This document shows positions 1 through 7,724 of a stretch of DNA of 64,000 bases, piece by piece. The position numbers and the translations under genes are program-made. Where the stretch lies: contig JAFKKN010000007.1 in assembly GCA_017305535.1 (NCBI GenBank), forward strand, positions 270,575-334,574, in the 5' to 3' direction. This stretch comes from Hyphomicrobiales bacterium (GTDB lineage Bacteria > Pseudomonadota > Alphaproteobacteria > Rhizobiales > Xanthobacteraceae). Numbering within the stretch: the stretch's first letter is position 1; each line of letters begins with the position of its first letter. The notes below the pieces were generated by a model. The model worked only from the letters and a program-made list of their open reading frames with translations, was not told where the DNA came from and searched no databases.

Positions 1-78
1 CTTGTACGTCTTAGAGAGGAAGTCTGACCGCGCGAGACACCCGTGCGCGGCGAGGACGTGCAACACGGGAGTTCCGCA

Positions 79-564
79 ATGCCCAAAATCTTGCAGAAAA
101 TTTCGCCCTGCCTGTGGTTCGACAGGGAAGCCGAACAGGCGATGAATTTCTACCTGTCGGTGTTCAAGAACGGCAAGGCCGGCGAAATCCTGCGTTACGG
201 CGAGGGCGCGCCGATGCCGGCGGGTACGGTGTTGACCGCGACGTTCGAGATCGAGGGCGTCAGTTTCATTGCGCTGAATGGCGGGCCGCATTTCAAATTC
301 AACGAGGCGATTTCGCTCAGCATCGACTGCCAGTCGCAGGACGAGGTTGATTATTACTGGGACGCGCTGACGGCCGATGGCGGCCAGCCGAGCCAGTGCG
401 GCTGGCTCAAGGACAAGTTCGGCGTGTCGTGGCAGACCGCGCCGGCGCGGGTGATCGAATTGCTGCAAGACCCCGATCCCGCCCGCGCCCAGCGCGCGAT
501 GGCGGCAATGATGACGATGACGAAAATCGACATCGCCAAGGTGGAGGCGGCGGCGAACGGGTGA
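79..564 (+). CDS. VOC-superfamily (PhnB / 3-dmu-9_3-mt type) protein
   Basis: A 161-residue single-domain protein of the vicinal-oxygen-chelate fold, in the PhnB/3-demethylubiquinone-methyltransferase-like subfamily. It opens with KISPCLWFDREAEQAMNFY and has the family's FKFNEAISLSIDCQSQDEVD block and the GWLKDKFGVSWQ strand near residue 113. Members are usually uncharacterised; no enzymatic role can be read here. A longer reading from GTG at 43 is possible, but the ATG at 79 is preferred because the family starts just before the first beta strand and a GGGAG lies ten bases upstream. Neighbours downstream are a YCII protein and an ECF42-type sigma factor; such small VOC and DGPF proteins are typical companions of this sigma family, so co-regulation is plausible. 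Family call firm, function unknown. Confidence 0.8.
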   Translation: MPKILQKISPCLWFDREAEQAMNFYLSVFKNGKAGEILRYGEGAPMPAGTVLTATFEIEGVSFIALNGGPHFKFNEAISLSIDCQSQDEVDYYWDALTADGGQPSQCGWLKDKFGVSWQTAPARVIELLQDPDPARAQRAMAAMMTMTKIDIAKVEAAANG

Positions 565-580
565 AGTTTTCGGTGTTGCC

Positions 581-708
581 GTCACCCTGAGGTGCCATTG
601 CGAAGCAATGGCCTCGAAGGGCGACGGCGCGATCATCCTTCGAGGCTCGCGGAGCCTGTCATCGGGCCGCGCTTTGCGCGGACCCGTTGGCTCGCACCTC
701 AGGATGAC
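581..708. repeat. Intergenic palindromic element, family E
   Basis: The left end (GTCACCCTGAGGTGC) and the right end (GCACCTCAGGATGAC) are inverted copies of each other. The interior carries further hairpins: CCATTGCGAAGCAATGG, and GGGCCGCGCTTTGCGCGGACCC with one unpaired base. It fills the gap between the VOC gene and the YCII gene. A truncated copy (CACCCTTCGAGGCTC) is present at about 3486. Such mosaic palindromes are common in Bradyrhizobium-type genomes; no coding potential is claimed. Confidence 0.75.
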
Positions 709-803
709 GTCGTGACGTCGGAGGTTGTGTGTAAAACCGGTTGAGCCATCCTACCGTCGCCCGGCATACTCGCGCCTTTCGGTCACCACACAGGAACCTG
801 CAC

Positions 804-1175
804 ATGCTCTATGCCATCCTCTGCTATCACGACGAAGCCATGGTCGGGTCCTGGAGCAAGGATCACGACGACGCGGTGATGGAAAAGCTCGCGGTGGTGC
901 AGGACAATCTGGCCAAGCAAGGCCGGCTCGGCCCGGTGGCGCGGCTGTTGCCGACCACGGCGGCGACCACGCTGCGCAAGGAGGGTGATCCGCCACTGGT
1001 GCTCGATGGCCCATTCGCGGAAACCAAGGAGCAGTTGCTCGGCTTCTACATCATCGAGGCCAAGGACCTCGATGATGCGCTGGAGGTGGCGCGCGATCTC
1101 GGCCGCGCCAATCCCGGCGGCTCGTATGAAATCCGTCCCGTCGGCGTGTTCCACCCCGGGAGCGTCGCATCGTGA
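804..1175 (+). CDS. YCII (DGPF) domain protein
   Basis: A 123-residue YCII-family protein. The diagnostic LVLDGPFAETKEQLLGFYII block is near residue 70, followed by the short alpha/beta C-terminus ending EIRPVGVF. The family has a ferredoxin-like fold and is found next to ECF42 sigma factors, where its biochemical role is unknown. The ATG at 804 is chosen because the family begins with MLYAILCY and a CAGGAA lies upstream; an in-frame GTG-type start at 741 would add 21 residues without family support. The stop overlaps the GTG start of the sigma gene (GTGA), so the two are translationally coupled. Confidence 0.9.
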   Translation: MLYAILCYHDEAMVGSWSKDHDDAVMEKLAVVQDNLAKQGRLGPVARLLPTTAATTLRKEGDPPLVLDGPFAETKEQLLGFYIIEAKDLDDALEVARDLGRANPGGSYEIRPVGVFHPGSVAS

Positions 1176-2455
1176 GCAACATCGCGTCCGATCTTGCCTG
1201 GATTGATGCCGCGCTGATCTCTGCGCGGCCGCAGGCGGTCGGCGCGCTGCTGCGTTATTTTCGCGATCTCGATCTCGCCGAGGAGGCGTTTCAGAACGCC
1301 TGCCTGCGCGCGCTGAAAACCTGGCCGCAGAACGGCCCGCCGCGCGACGCCACCGCGTGGCTGATCATGGTCGGCCGCAATTCCGGCATTGACGACGCGC
1401 GCCGCCGCAACAAGCTCGCGGAGCTGCCGCCGGAAGACGTCATCTCCGACACCGATGATGCCGAAGGCGAAATCGCCGAGCGGCTCGACGGCTCGCATTA
1501 TCGCGACGATATCCTGCGGCTGCTGTTCATCTGCTGCCATCCGCAATTACCGGCGACGCAGCAGATCGCGCTGGCGCTGCGCATCGTCTCCGGCCTGACC
1601 GTGAAGCAGATTGCGCGCGCCTTTCTCGTTACTGAAGCGGCGATGGAGCAGCGCATCACGCGCGCGAAAACAGCGGTGGCGAAAGCGGACGTGCCGTTCG
1701 AGGCGCCGGGCGCGGTGGAGCGCAGCGAGCGCCTCGCGGCGGTGGCGGCGATGATCTATCTCGTCTTCAACGAAGGCTACTCCGCGAGCGGCGATTCCAT
1801 CAAGGAACGCGCACCGCTATGCGATGAGGCGATCCGCCTCGCGCGGCTGCTGCTGCGGCTGTTTCCGGCCGAGCCGGAAATCATGGGGCTGCTCTCGCTG
1901 CTGTTGTTGCAGCACGCCCGCGCGGGTGCGCGCTACGACGCGGACGGCGGCATCGTGCTGCTCGACGATCAGGATCGTGGCCGCTGGAATAAACCGATGA
2001 TCGCGGAAGGCATGGCGCTGATCGATAAGGCGATGCGGCATCGTCGCTCCGGGCCGTATCAGGTGCAGGCGGCGATCGCGGCGCTGCATTCCGGCGCGAC
2101 GCATCCGAGCGAGACCGACTGGACCCAGATCGAACTGCTCTATCGAACTTTGGAGATGCAGCAGCCATCGCCGGTGGTGACGCTCAACCGCGCGGTGGCG
2201 GTGTCGAAGGTGCAGGGGCCGCAGGCGGCGCTCGATCTGATCGAGCCCTTGGCCAAGCGGCTGGCCGGGTACTTCAATTTCCACGGCGTACGCGGCGCGT
2301 TGCTGCTGCAACTCGGCCGGGCCACTGAGGCGCGCTGCGCCTTCGATCAGGCCATCGCGCTCGCCGGCACCACGGCGGAAGCCGCCCACATCCGCATGCA
2401 TATCGACCGGCTGATGGCGGATTGTACCGCCTCCGGCACCGCGCACGCCAAGTAA
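1172..2455 (+). CDS. ECF42-type RNA polymerase sigma factor with TPR-like C-terminus
   Basis: A 427-residue sigma-70 family protein, much longer than ordinary ECF sigmas of about 190 residues. Region 2 is at about residues 25-80 (FQNACLRALKTWP, then DATAWLIMVGRNSGID). Region 4 is at about residues 110-165 (ALRIVSGLTVKQIARAFLV). A long alpha-helical DUF6596/TPR-like C-terminus follows (VTLNRAVAVSKVQGPQAALD). This architecture and the overlapping DGPF gene define the ECF42 group, which has no anti-sigma factor and is thought to be controlled through its C-terminal extension. The start is GTG at 1172, overlapping the YCII stop by four bases. Its regulon is unknown; the VOC and YCII genes are the obvious candidates. 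Confidence 0.93.
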   Translation: MSNIASDLAWIDAALISARPQAVGALLRYFRDLDLAEEAFQNACLRALKTWPQNGPPRDATAWLIMVGRNSGIDDARRRNKLAELPPEDVISDTDDAEGEIAERLDGSHYRDDILRLLFICCHPQLPATQQIALALRIVSGLTVKQIARAFLVTEAAMEQRITRAKTAVAKADVPFEAPGAVERSERLAAVAAMIYLVFNEGYSASGDSIKERAPLCDEAIRLARLLLRLFPAEPEIMGLLSLLLLQHARAGARYDADGGIVLLDDQDRGRWNKPMIAEGMALIDKAMRHRRSGPYQVQAAIAALHSGATHPSETDWTQIELLYRTLEMQQPSPVVTLNRAVAVSKVQGPQAALDLIEPLAKRLAGYFNFHGVRGALLLQLGRATEARCAFDQAIALAGTTAEAAHIRMHIDRLMADCTASGTAHAK

Positions 2456-2600
2456 GGCAGCGTTGCCTTAACCCTCCCGCCATTCTCTCGGATGGGACGG
2501 GCCACGGCCACCACACATCCGCCTTTGTTGTTGGCTGCAAACGGGATATCACTCGATGTGCCGGTTCCGGCATCCTCCCGACGTTAAACGAAGAGCGCTC

Positions 2601-3470
2601 ATGAAAATTCGCAAAGCTGTGTTTCCGGTTGCCGGTCTTGGCACCCGCGTCCTCCCCGCCACCAAGGCGATGCCGAAGGAGATGCTGACCATCGTCGACC
2701 GGCCGCTGATCCAGTACGTGGTGGACGAGGCCAAGGAAGCCGGCATCGAGCACTTCATCTTCGTCACCGGGCGCAACAAGGGCGTGATCGAAGATCACTT
2801 CGACAAGATGTTCGAGCTCGATACCACGCTGGCCGCGCGCGGCAAGAAGGCGGAGCAGGAGTTGCTGGCGCAATTCCAGCCGGAGGCCGGCGCGATGAGC
2901 TTCACCCGCCAGCAGGCGCCGCTCGGTCTCGGTCATGCGGTGTGGTGCGCGCGTGACATCGTCGGCGATGAACCTTTTGCCGTCGTGTTGCCGGACGAAC
3001 TGGTGCTCAACACGCCGGGCGTGCTGAAGCAGATGATTGCCGCCGCCGAGGCGCTCGGCGACAAGGCCAACCTGCTCGCGGTGGAAGCCGTGCCGGAAGA
3101 CATGACGCATCAATACGGCGTGGTCGGCGTCGGTGAGCGTTCCGGCAAGGTATTCGCCGTCGACGGCATGGTGGAGAAGCCGCCGAAGGGCACCGCGCCG
3201 TCGAACCTCTCGATCACCGGGCGTTACATCCTGCAACCAGAAATCTTCAAGATTCTCGAGACGCAGGAAAAGGGCGCGGGCGGCGAGATCCAGCTCACCG
3301 ACGGCATGAAGAAGCTGTCGGAGTCGCAGAAATTCTACGGCCTCGAATTCGAGGGTGAACGGCATGACTGCGGCTCCCGCGCCGGCTTCCTCCGCGCCAA
3401 CATCGCCTATGGCATGGCACGGCCCGACCTGCGCGACGGCCTGCTCGCGGAGATGAAGAAGTATTTGTGA
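2601..3470 (+). CDS. galU: UTP--glucose-1-phosphate uridylyltransferase
   Basis: A 289-residue GalU that makes UDP-glucose from UTP and glucose-1-phosphate for exopolysaccharide, LPS and periplasmic glucan synthesis. The nucleotide-binding signature VFPVAGLGTRVLPATKA is at the N-terminus. The rest matches the family: IDRPLIQY-like block (VDRPLIQYVVDEA), LGHAVWCAR, VLPDEL, MVEKP, and the C-terminal HDCGSRAGF. Length is normal. The ATG at 2601 is used because the protein must begin MKIRKAVFPVAG; the 45-base longer reading has no support. It appears monocistronic, with a repeat-rich region downstream. Confidence 0.97.
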   Translation: MKIRKAVFPVAGLGTRVLPATKAMPKEMLTIVDRPLIQYVVDEAKEAGIEHFIFVTGRNKGVIEDHFDKMFELDTTLAARGKKAEQELLAQFQPEAGAMSFTRQQAPLGLGHAVWCARDIVGDEPFAVVLPDELVLNTPGVLKQMIAAAEALGDKANLLAVEAVPEDMTHQYGVVGVGERSGKVFAVDGMVEKPPKGTAPSNLSITGRYILQPEIFKILETQEKGAGGEIQLTDGMKKLSESQKFYGLEFEGERHDCGSRAGFLRANIAYGMARPDLRDGLLAEMKKYL

Positions 3471-3545
3471 GGGGTGTGGCGCTGTCACCCTTCGAGGCTC
3501 GGCGTGAAAACGCCTCACGCTTTGGATGGCGCTCCGTTTCTTGTT

Positions 3546-3646
3546 CCCTCCCCCCTTGTGGGGGAGGGTCAGGGAGGGGGGTGAGCCGCAACCGCTTTCG
3601 CATGTGAGACCCCCCTCTCCACCTCTCCCCCACAAGGGGGGAGAGA
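3546..3646. repeat. Intergenic inverted repeat, family D (pyrimidine/purine-rich)
   Basis: Two arms of about 38 bases are imperfect inverted copies: CCCTCCCCCCTTGTGGGGGA on the left and its counterpart TCCCCCACAAGGGGGGAGAG on the right, separated by about 24 bases. It lies in the gene-free 362 bases between galU and the serine hydrolase. The rest of that gap holds a truncated family-E piece near 3486 and, at 3690-3770, what looks like a decayed copy of another intergenic repeat. No gene or promoter is recognised there with confidence. Confidence 0.8.
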
Positions 3647-3832
3647 GCAGTCTGTGCCGCGTCGCAAGTATGTTATCTGTCTCCGTTGTTGCGCGAAGTG
3701 TCGTGACGAAGCGATTCAAGTTCTTGCTTCCCGTTTTTCTGGGTTGCGCCGTTCGCTTGCGATGACGTTTTCGACTGGACAGCGATGCTGTTTCATGGCG
3801 ACCTCTCGATCGTACATTGAGGAGGAAACCCC

Positions 3833-5128
3833 ATGACCCGCTTTATCGCTCTCGCCGGCGCCAGCCTGATCGCTCTCGCGTCCGCCGCGCGCGCCGACGA
3901 TCCGCCGAAGCTGCCGACCGCCGCGCAGACCGATCCGGTCGCAGGCAAGGTGATGCAGGGCTTCCCGCCGCCGCCGGACAAGACGGTGCGCTTCTATGAC
4001 GGCTCAAGCAGCAAATTCCCTGGCACGCGTTGGGCCTTCAGCCATATCCGCGAGTTGGTGCCGACCGCCAATGTCTGGCGCGGCGAAGGTGCGATCGTGC
4101 CGCTGCCGCGCGCCGAACGCGACATCGATAAAATCCCCGTCACCACCATGGATGGCAAGGCCATCACTTTCGGTGATGTGCCGGCGCTGACTTATGCCGA
4201 CGGTCTGCTCGTCATGCACAAGGGCAAGGTGATCTACGAAAAGTATTTCGGCGCCGGCGAGGCCCACAAACCGCACATCGCTTTCTCGGTGACGAAGTCC
4301 TTCGTCGGCACGTTGGCGGCGGTGCTGGTTGCGCAGGGCAAGCTCGATCCCGCCGCGCAGGTGGTGAAGTACGTGCCGGAGCTGAAGGACTCCGCCTACA
4401 GCGACGCCACCGTGCGTGAGGTGATGGACATGACCATCGGCGTCAAATATTCGGAGAACTATTCCGATCCGAAGGCCGAGGTGTTCGACTACGCGCGCGC
4501 CGGCGGCATGATGCCGCTGCCGCCCAACTACAGCGGTCCGCGGACGTTCTACGAATTTCTCGTCAAGCTGCAAAAGGAAGGCGAGCACGGCAAGGCGTTC
4601 GCCTACAAGACCTCCAACGCCGAGGTGCTGGCGTGGATTGTCAAGCGCGCGTCCGGCGAGTCGATGGCCGATCTGCTCTCGAAGGAAATCTGGCAGAAAC
4701 TCGGCACCGAGAACGACGCCTACTTCATGGTGGATTCGATCGGCACCGAATCCGGCGGCGGCGGGTTGAACACCACGCTGCGCGATCTGGCGCGCTTCGG
4801 CGAGATGATCCGCAACAAGGGCAAATTCAACGGCCAGCAGGTGATTCCGGAGGCCGCGGCCGTGGCGATCGCGAAGGGCGGCGATAAATCGAAGTTCTCC
4901 GGCTACAAGACATTGCCGGGCTGGTCCTATCACGACATGTGGTGGCACACCGAAAACGAGCACGGCGCGTTCGAGGCGCGCGGCATTTACGGTCAGGCGA
5001 TCTATATCGATCCGAAGGCCGAGATGGTGATCGTGCGCTATGCCTCGCATCCCTATGCCGGCAATCCGGCCAACGATCCGGTGACACTGCCGGCGTTCTA
5101 CGCGCTGGCGAAGGAACTGATGAAGTAG
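3833..5128 (+). CDS. Secreted serine hydrolase, beta-lactamase class C / penicillin-binding-like
   Basis: A 431-residue protein with an N-terminal signal peptide (MTRFIALAGASLIALASAAR, cleavage probably after ARA-D), so periplasmic or exported. The catalytic SxxK is SVTK with Ser152 and Lys155 in HIAFSVTKSF. The SxN/YxN-type second motif is probably YKTSNAEVLAWI, and GYKTLPGW and GIYGQAIYID follow toward the C-terminus. Homologues act as esterases, amidases or DD-peptidases; genuine beta-lactamase activity should not be assumed. A strong GAGGAGG lies just upstream of the ATG. Transcribed alone, with a small perfect palindrome 50 bases after the stop. Confidence 0.9.
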   Translation: MTRFIALAGASLIALASAARADDPPKLPTAAQTDPVAGKVMQGFPPPPDKTVRFYDGSSSKFPGTRWAFSHIRELVPTANVWRGEGAIVPLPRAERDIDKIPVTTMDGKAITFGDVPALTYADGLLVMHKGKVIYEKYFGAGEAHKPHIAFSVTKSFVGTLAAVLVAQGKLDPAAQVVKYVPELKDSAYSDATVREVMDMTIGVKYSENYSDPKAEVFDYARAGGMMPLPPNYSGPRTFYEFLVKLQKEGEHGKAFAYKTSNAEVLAWIVKRASGESMADLLSKEIWQKLGTENDAYFMVDSIGTESGGGGLNTTLRDLARFGEMIRNKGKFNGQQVIPEAAAVAIAKGGDKSKFSGYKTLPGWSYHDMWWHTENEHGAFEARGIYGQAIYIDPKAEMVIVRYASHPYAGNPANDPVTLPAFYALAKELMK

Positions 5129-5178
5129 GCGCGGCTGACAGCGAGCGCCGAACTTCGTAAAGCATGGTACTTGTCGTC

Positions 5179-5207
5179 GTCATGGCCGGGACGAGCCCGG
5201 CCATGAC
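5179..5207. repeat. Short palindrome, family A core
   Basis: A perfect 12-base stem (GTCATGGCCGGG / CCCGGCCATGAC) with loop ACGAG. The same 29 bases recur exactly at 35369-35397, and longer two-arm versions occur at 7556, 20408 and 25547. There is no T-tract, so it is a repeat element rather than a canonical terminator, although it may protect or end the upstream mRNA. Confidence 0.85.
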
Positions 5208-5292
5208 GCGTTAAAGGATGCTTCGCGCCACTTGCAGCCGTCATCGACATTTTCGATAGAATCGGCGGCCTTCCCCAGCTATGACGACAGCC

Positions 5293-5553
5293 ATGGCCAA
5301 CGACTACACCCTGCTTCGCGATCATCTGGCGGCGGAAACCCGCGCCGACTTCGTGCTGACCTTCGAGGAGATCGAGGAGATCATCGACGACGCGCTGCCA
5401 CGCGCGGCGCATCGCGCGGCGTGGTGGGACGTCACCCATGCGGCGGAGGAGCGGATGCCGCAGCGCGAGGCCATCATGGAGGCCGGTTTCACCGCGACTC
5501 GCATGGCGGATGGCAAAAGCGTCAAATTCTCGAAGGTACGCGTGCGACGCTAG
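5293..5553 (+). CDS. Small DUF7662-like protein
   Basis: An 86-residue protein beginning YTLLRDHLAAETRADFVLTF and continuing with EIEEIIDDALPRAA and AAWWDVTHA. The arrangement of an LxxHL start, a LTFEEIEEI helix and a WW motif followed by a conserved Gly-Phe-Thr strand resembles the DUF7662 / SRA-like small domains found in bacteria; I know of no function. An upstream ATG at 5281 would add four residues. It stands alone, convergent with the coiled-coil gene at 5578, whose stop is 24 bases away. Confidence 0.65.
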   Translation: MANDYTLLRDHLAAETRADFVLTFEEIEEIIDDALPRAAHRAAWWDVTHAAEERMPQREAIMEAGFTATRMADGKSVKFSKVRVRR

Positions 5554-5577
5554 CAAGCGCTGGTCTTTCCGCCGATT

Positions 5578-6099
5578 TCACGCCCTGGCGCGGCGCAGCG
5601 GATGCACGTCAATGTCTTCGCCCAGCAGCCGGCTGCGGATCGCATCCTCGACCTGGGTGAGCAGGCGGCGCGCGGTCTGCGCTTCGGCTTCGGCGGCGGT
5701 CGCGCGTTTCTCCGCCGCAGCAGCGCGGGCGTCGGCGGCGTAGACCCGCGCCTGCGCGTCGCTCAGAGCCAGCGCGACCTCCTGCAATCTGCGATCGACA
5801 TCCGCGATGACGTCGCGCCGCGCGCGTTCGGCGGTCTGCACCCGGCGCTCGGCATCGACCAGCTTGTCCACCGCGGACTGGCACATCGCGCGGGCATTGG
5901 CTTCGATGTCACGGGCGCGGCTTTCGATACCCGTGAACATCTCGGCGGCCTGATAGATCAGGTCGATCGCCGTCGCGCTGCCATCGTGCGCGGATTGCGG
6001 GGGAAACGTCAGAACATTGGCGGCACTTGCGGCACGCGACCTTGCGTCACCAAGACTATCGAAAGACGCGCGACGGACGTTGCTGTTGACCTGTGCCAT
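5578..6099 (-). CDS. Hypothetical alanine-rich coiled-coil protein
   Basis: A 173-residue protein with no recognisable enzymatic domain. Residues from about 45 to 165 form an almost uninterrupted heptad-like, Ala/Arg/Glu-rich helix (ESRARDIEANARAM, RRVQTAERARRDVIADVDRR, AEKRATAAEAEAQTARRL). The N-terminal 40 residues are Ser/Ala-rich and probably disordered. No signal peptide or membrane segment is seen, so a cytoplasmic structural or scaffolding protein is the simplest reading. It is transcribed alone. Confidence 0.7.
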   Translation of the reverse strand: MAQVNSNVRRASFDSLGDARSRAASAANVLTFPPQSAHDGSATAIDLIYQAAEMFTGIESRARDIEANARAMCQSAVDKLVDAERRVQTAERARRDVIADVDRRLQEVALALSDAQARVYAADARAAAAEKRATAAEAEAQTARRLLTQVEDAIRSRLLGEDIDVHPLRRARA

Positions 6100-6234
6100 G
6101 GAATCTCATCCCTGGGAGGGAGACCTTGAGAGCCAACCCTTGCGTTGTGCCACCAGGGACAATCGCGCGGTATGGTAAAGAGACGGTTAAAGCCACGTCC
6201 GGGCGCAACCCCGGAAGGCGGTTCCCCGCGAAGT

Positions 6235-6319
6235 GACGACAGCCAGCCGTGCGCGGCTGTCGTCCCGCGACGGGCATGGTCCCAAAATGCCGTCACAAGA
6301 AATGTTATGGCTACATAAC
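6235..6319. other. Structured gap between the coiled-coil gene and the PRISE reductase
   Basis: The 371-base divergent gap 6100-6470 holds two perfect inverted repeats. A 10-base stem GACGACAGCC / GGCTGTCGTC with a 10-base loop is at 6235-6264. A short palindrome GTTATG-gcta-CATAAC is at 6304-6319. The first looks like an RNA hairpin but has no T-tract. The second has the size of a dimeric-repressor site and sits about 150 bases before the reductase start. Neither belongs to the intergenic repeat families seen elsewhere. Functions are inferred only. Confidence 0.4.
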
Positions 6320-6470
6320 TTCATTGCAGTTGAAATAGCTCGTCCTCAACCGTCTAGTTGACGCGCGATGGCCGCGGACGGCCGTGCCTTGCTTCGAAGC
6401 CGGACCGGCTGGCGCATTCGCGCTTTGGCCCGTGGTCGCTTCGGTTGAATAACGATCCATCGGGAGGGGG

Positions 6471-7526
6471 ATGCCCATGAAGAAAGTGGCTTTGATTGCC
6501 GGCGTCGGCGGAATGTGCGGTGGCAACATGGCGCGCATGCTGCACGATACCGGCGAATGGGACGTGATCGGCGTGTCGCGCGGCGATCCTGAGCTTGGCG
6601 ACTGGGTGCGTCATATTCCGGTCGACCTGCTTGACCGCGAGGCAACGCTGAAGGCGCTCGCCGAGGTGAAGGGCGTCACTCATATTTTCTACACCGCGCT
6701 GCTCAACGGTCGCACCTTCGACGAGGAGAATGACCTCAACAGCCGCATGGCCGCGAACTTCCTCGACGGCGCGGTGCCGCACGCATCGGACTTGCAGCAC
6801 GTGCATGTACTCGAAGGTGTGAAGTGGTACGGCTATCACCTCGGCGCCTACAAGACGCCGGCGCGTGAGGACGATCCGCCGTGCGTGCCGGCCTACTTCT
6901 ACGAGGCGCAGCACGACCACGTCCTGAAGCTGCAACAAGGCAAATCGTGGACCTGGTCCACCACGCGCCCCGGCGCGGTGTGCGGCTATGGCAATGGCGC
7001 GCGCATCAACCTGATGACGGTGCTCGCGGTCTACGGCACCATTATGAAGGCGCTGAAGCAGCCATTCTATTTCCCCGGCGACGACGACACCTACAACGCC
7101 ATCACCTTCGCGTCGGACGTGCGCATCCTCAACCGCGCGATGCTGTGGGCGTCGACCGATCCGCGTGCGGCCAATCAGGCCTTCAACATCGGCAACGGCG
7201 ATTCCTTCCGCTGGAAATACATGTGGCCGCGCCTTGCCGCGATGTTCGATCTCGAGCCGGGCCCGGTGAAGACCATGCGCCTGACCGAATTCATGGCCGA
7301 CAAGAAAGGCCTTTGGAGCGAGATCGTCGCCGGCAACGGTCTGCGCCAGACCGATCTGTTCCGCCTGGTGCCGTGGAGCTATGCCGACACCGTGTTCCGC
7401 CGCAAGTGGGACAACATGATCAGCATGGTGAAGGCCTATCAGTACGGCTTCACCGAGATGATCGACAGCGAGCAGATGATGAAGGACATCATCGGCGATT
7501 TCCGCGCGCAGAAGATCATTCCGTAG
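6471..7526 (+). CDS. PRISE-type short-chain dehydrogenase/reductase
   Basis: A 351-residue extended SDR of the PRISE type (progesterone 5-beta-reductase / iridoid synthase-like), which reduces enone or related activated C=C or C=O substrates with NAD(P)H. The Rossmann signature is shifted to GVGGMCGGN near residue 10. The Lys of GVKWYGYHLG and the Tyr of PAYFYEAQHD occupy the places of the PRISE catalytic pair, and WSTTRPGAVCGYGNG follows as the usual post-catalytic block. GGGAGGGGG immediately precedes the ATG. It stands next to the catabolic region but is separated from the FMO gene by a repeat, so joint function is only a suggestion. Confidence 0.82.
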   Translation: MPMKKVALIAGVGGMCGGNMARMLHDTGEWDVIGVSRGDPELGDWVRHIPVDLLDREATLKALAEVKGVTHIFYTALLNGRTFDEENDLNSRMAANFLDGAVPHASDLQHVHVLEGVKWYGYHLGAYKTPAREDDPPCVPAYFYEAQHDHVLKLQQGKSWTWSTTRPGAVCGYGNGARINLMTVLAVYGTIMKALKQPFYFPGDDDTYNAITFASDVRILNRAMLWASTDPRAANQAFNIGNGDSFRWKYMWPRLAAMFDLEPGPVKTMRLTEFMADKKGLWSEIVAGNGLRQTDLFRLVPWSYADTVFRRKWDNMISMVKAYQYGFTEMIDSEQMMKDIIGDFRAQKIIP

Positions 7527-7555
7527 GCTGCGGGATGAATTGAATCAGCGTCGTC

Positions 7556-7643
7556 GTCATGGCCGGGCTTGTCCCGGCCATCCATGTCTTTGGATTTGCG
7601 TTGGCTTGAAGACGTGGATGCCCGGGACAAGCCCGGGCATGAC
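7556..7643. repeat. Palindromic element, family A (two-arm form)
   Basis: Two arms, each itself near-palindromic (GTCATGGCCGGGCTTGTCCC on the left; GCCCGGGACAAGCCCGGGC within the right), are also inverted copies of each other around a variable centre. It lies between the convergent PRISE and FMO genes. It has the same structure as the elements at 20408-20494 and 25547-25634. Confidence 0.88.
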
Positions 7644-7724
7644 GAGGCATCGTCCCGGTCAAAAAAATGCCCCGCCGCCGGTCGTGCCGGAAGCGAGGCA
7701 GGTTGGTCTCCTTCGGGAGGAGCT

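Noticed and set aside
2274..3719. A 481-codon open frame on the - strand over galU
   Set aside because: galU is certain on the + strand; the antisense protein has no recognisable motif and reads through a repeat.
3690..3775. Possible further repeat copy upstream of the serine hydrolase
   Set aside because: It looks like a decayed intergenic element (GCGAAGTGTCGTGACGAAGC), but the arms are too degraded to define.
3833..5128. Calling the serine hydrolase an antibiotic-resistance beta-lactamase
   Set aside because: Only the fold and SxxK motif are supported; esterase or peptidase roles are as likely and there is no ampR-like neighbour.
5179..5207. Family A palindromes as intrinsic terminators
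   Set aside because: No T-tract follows and they recur as repeats in several settings; recorded as repeats instead.
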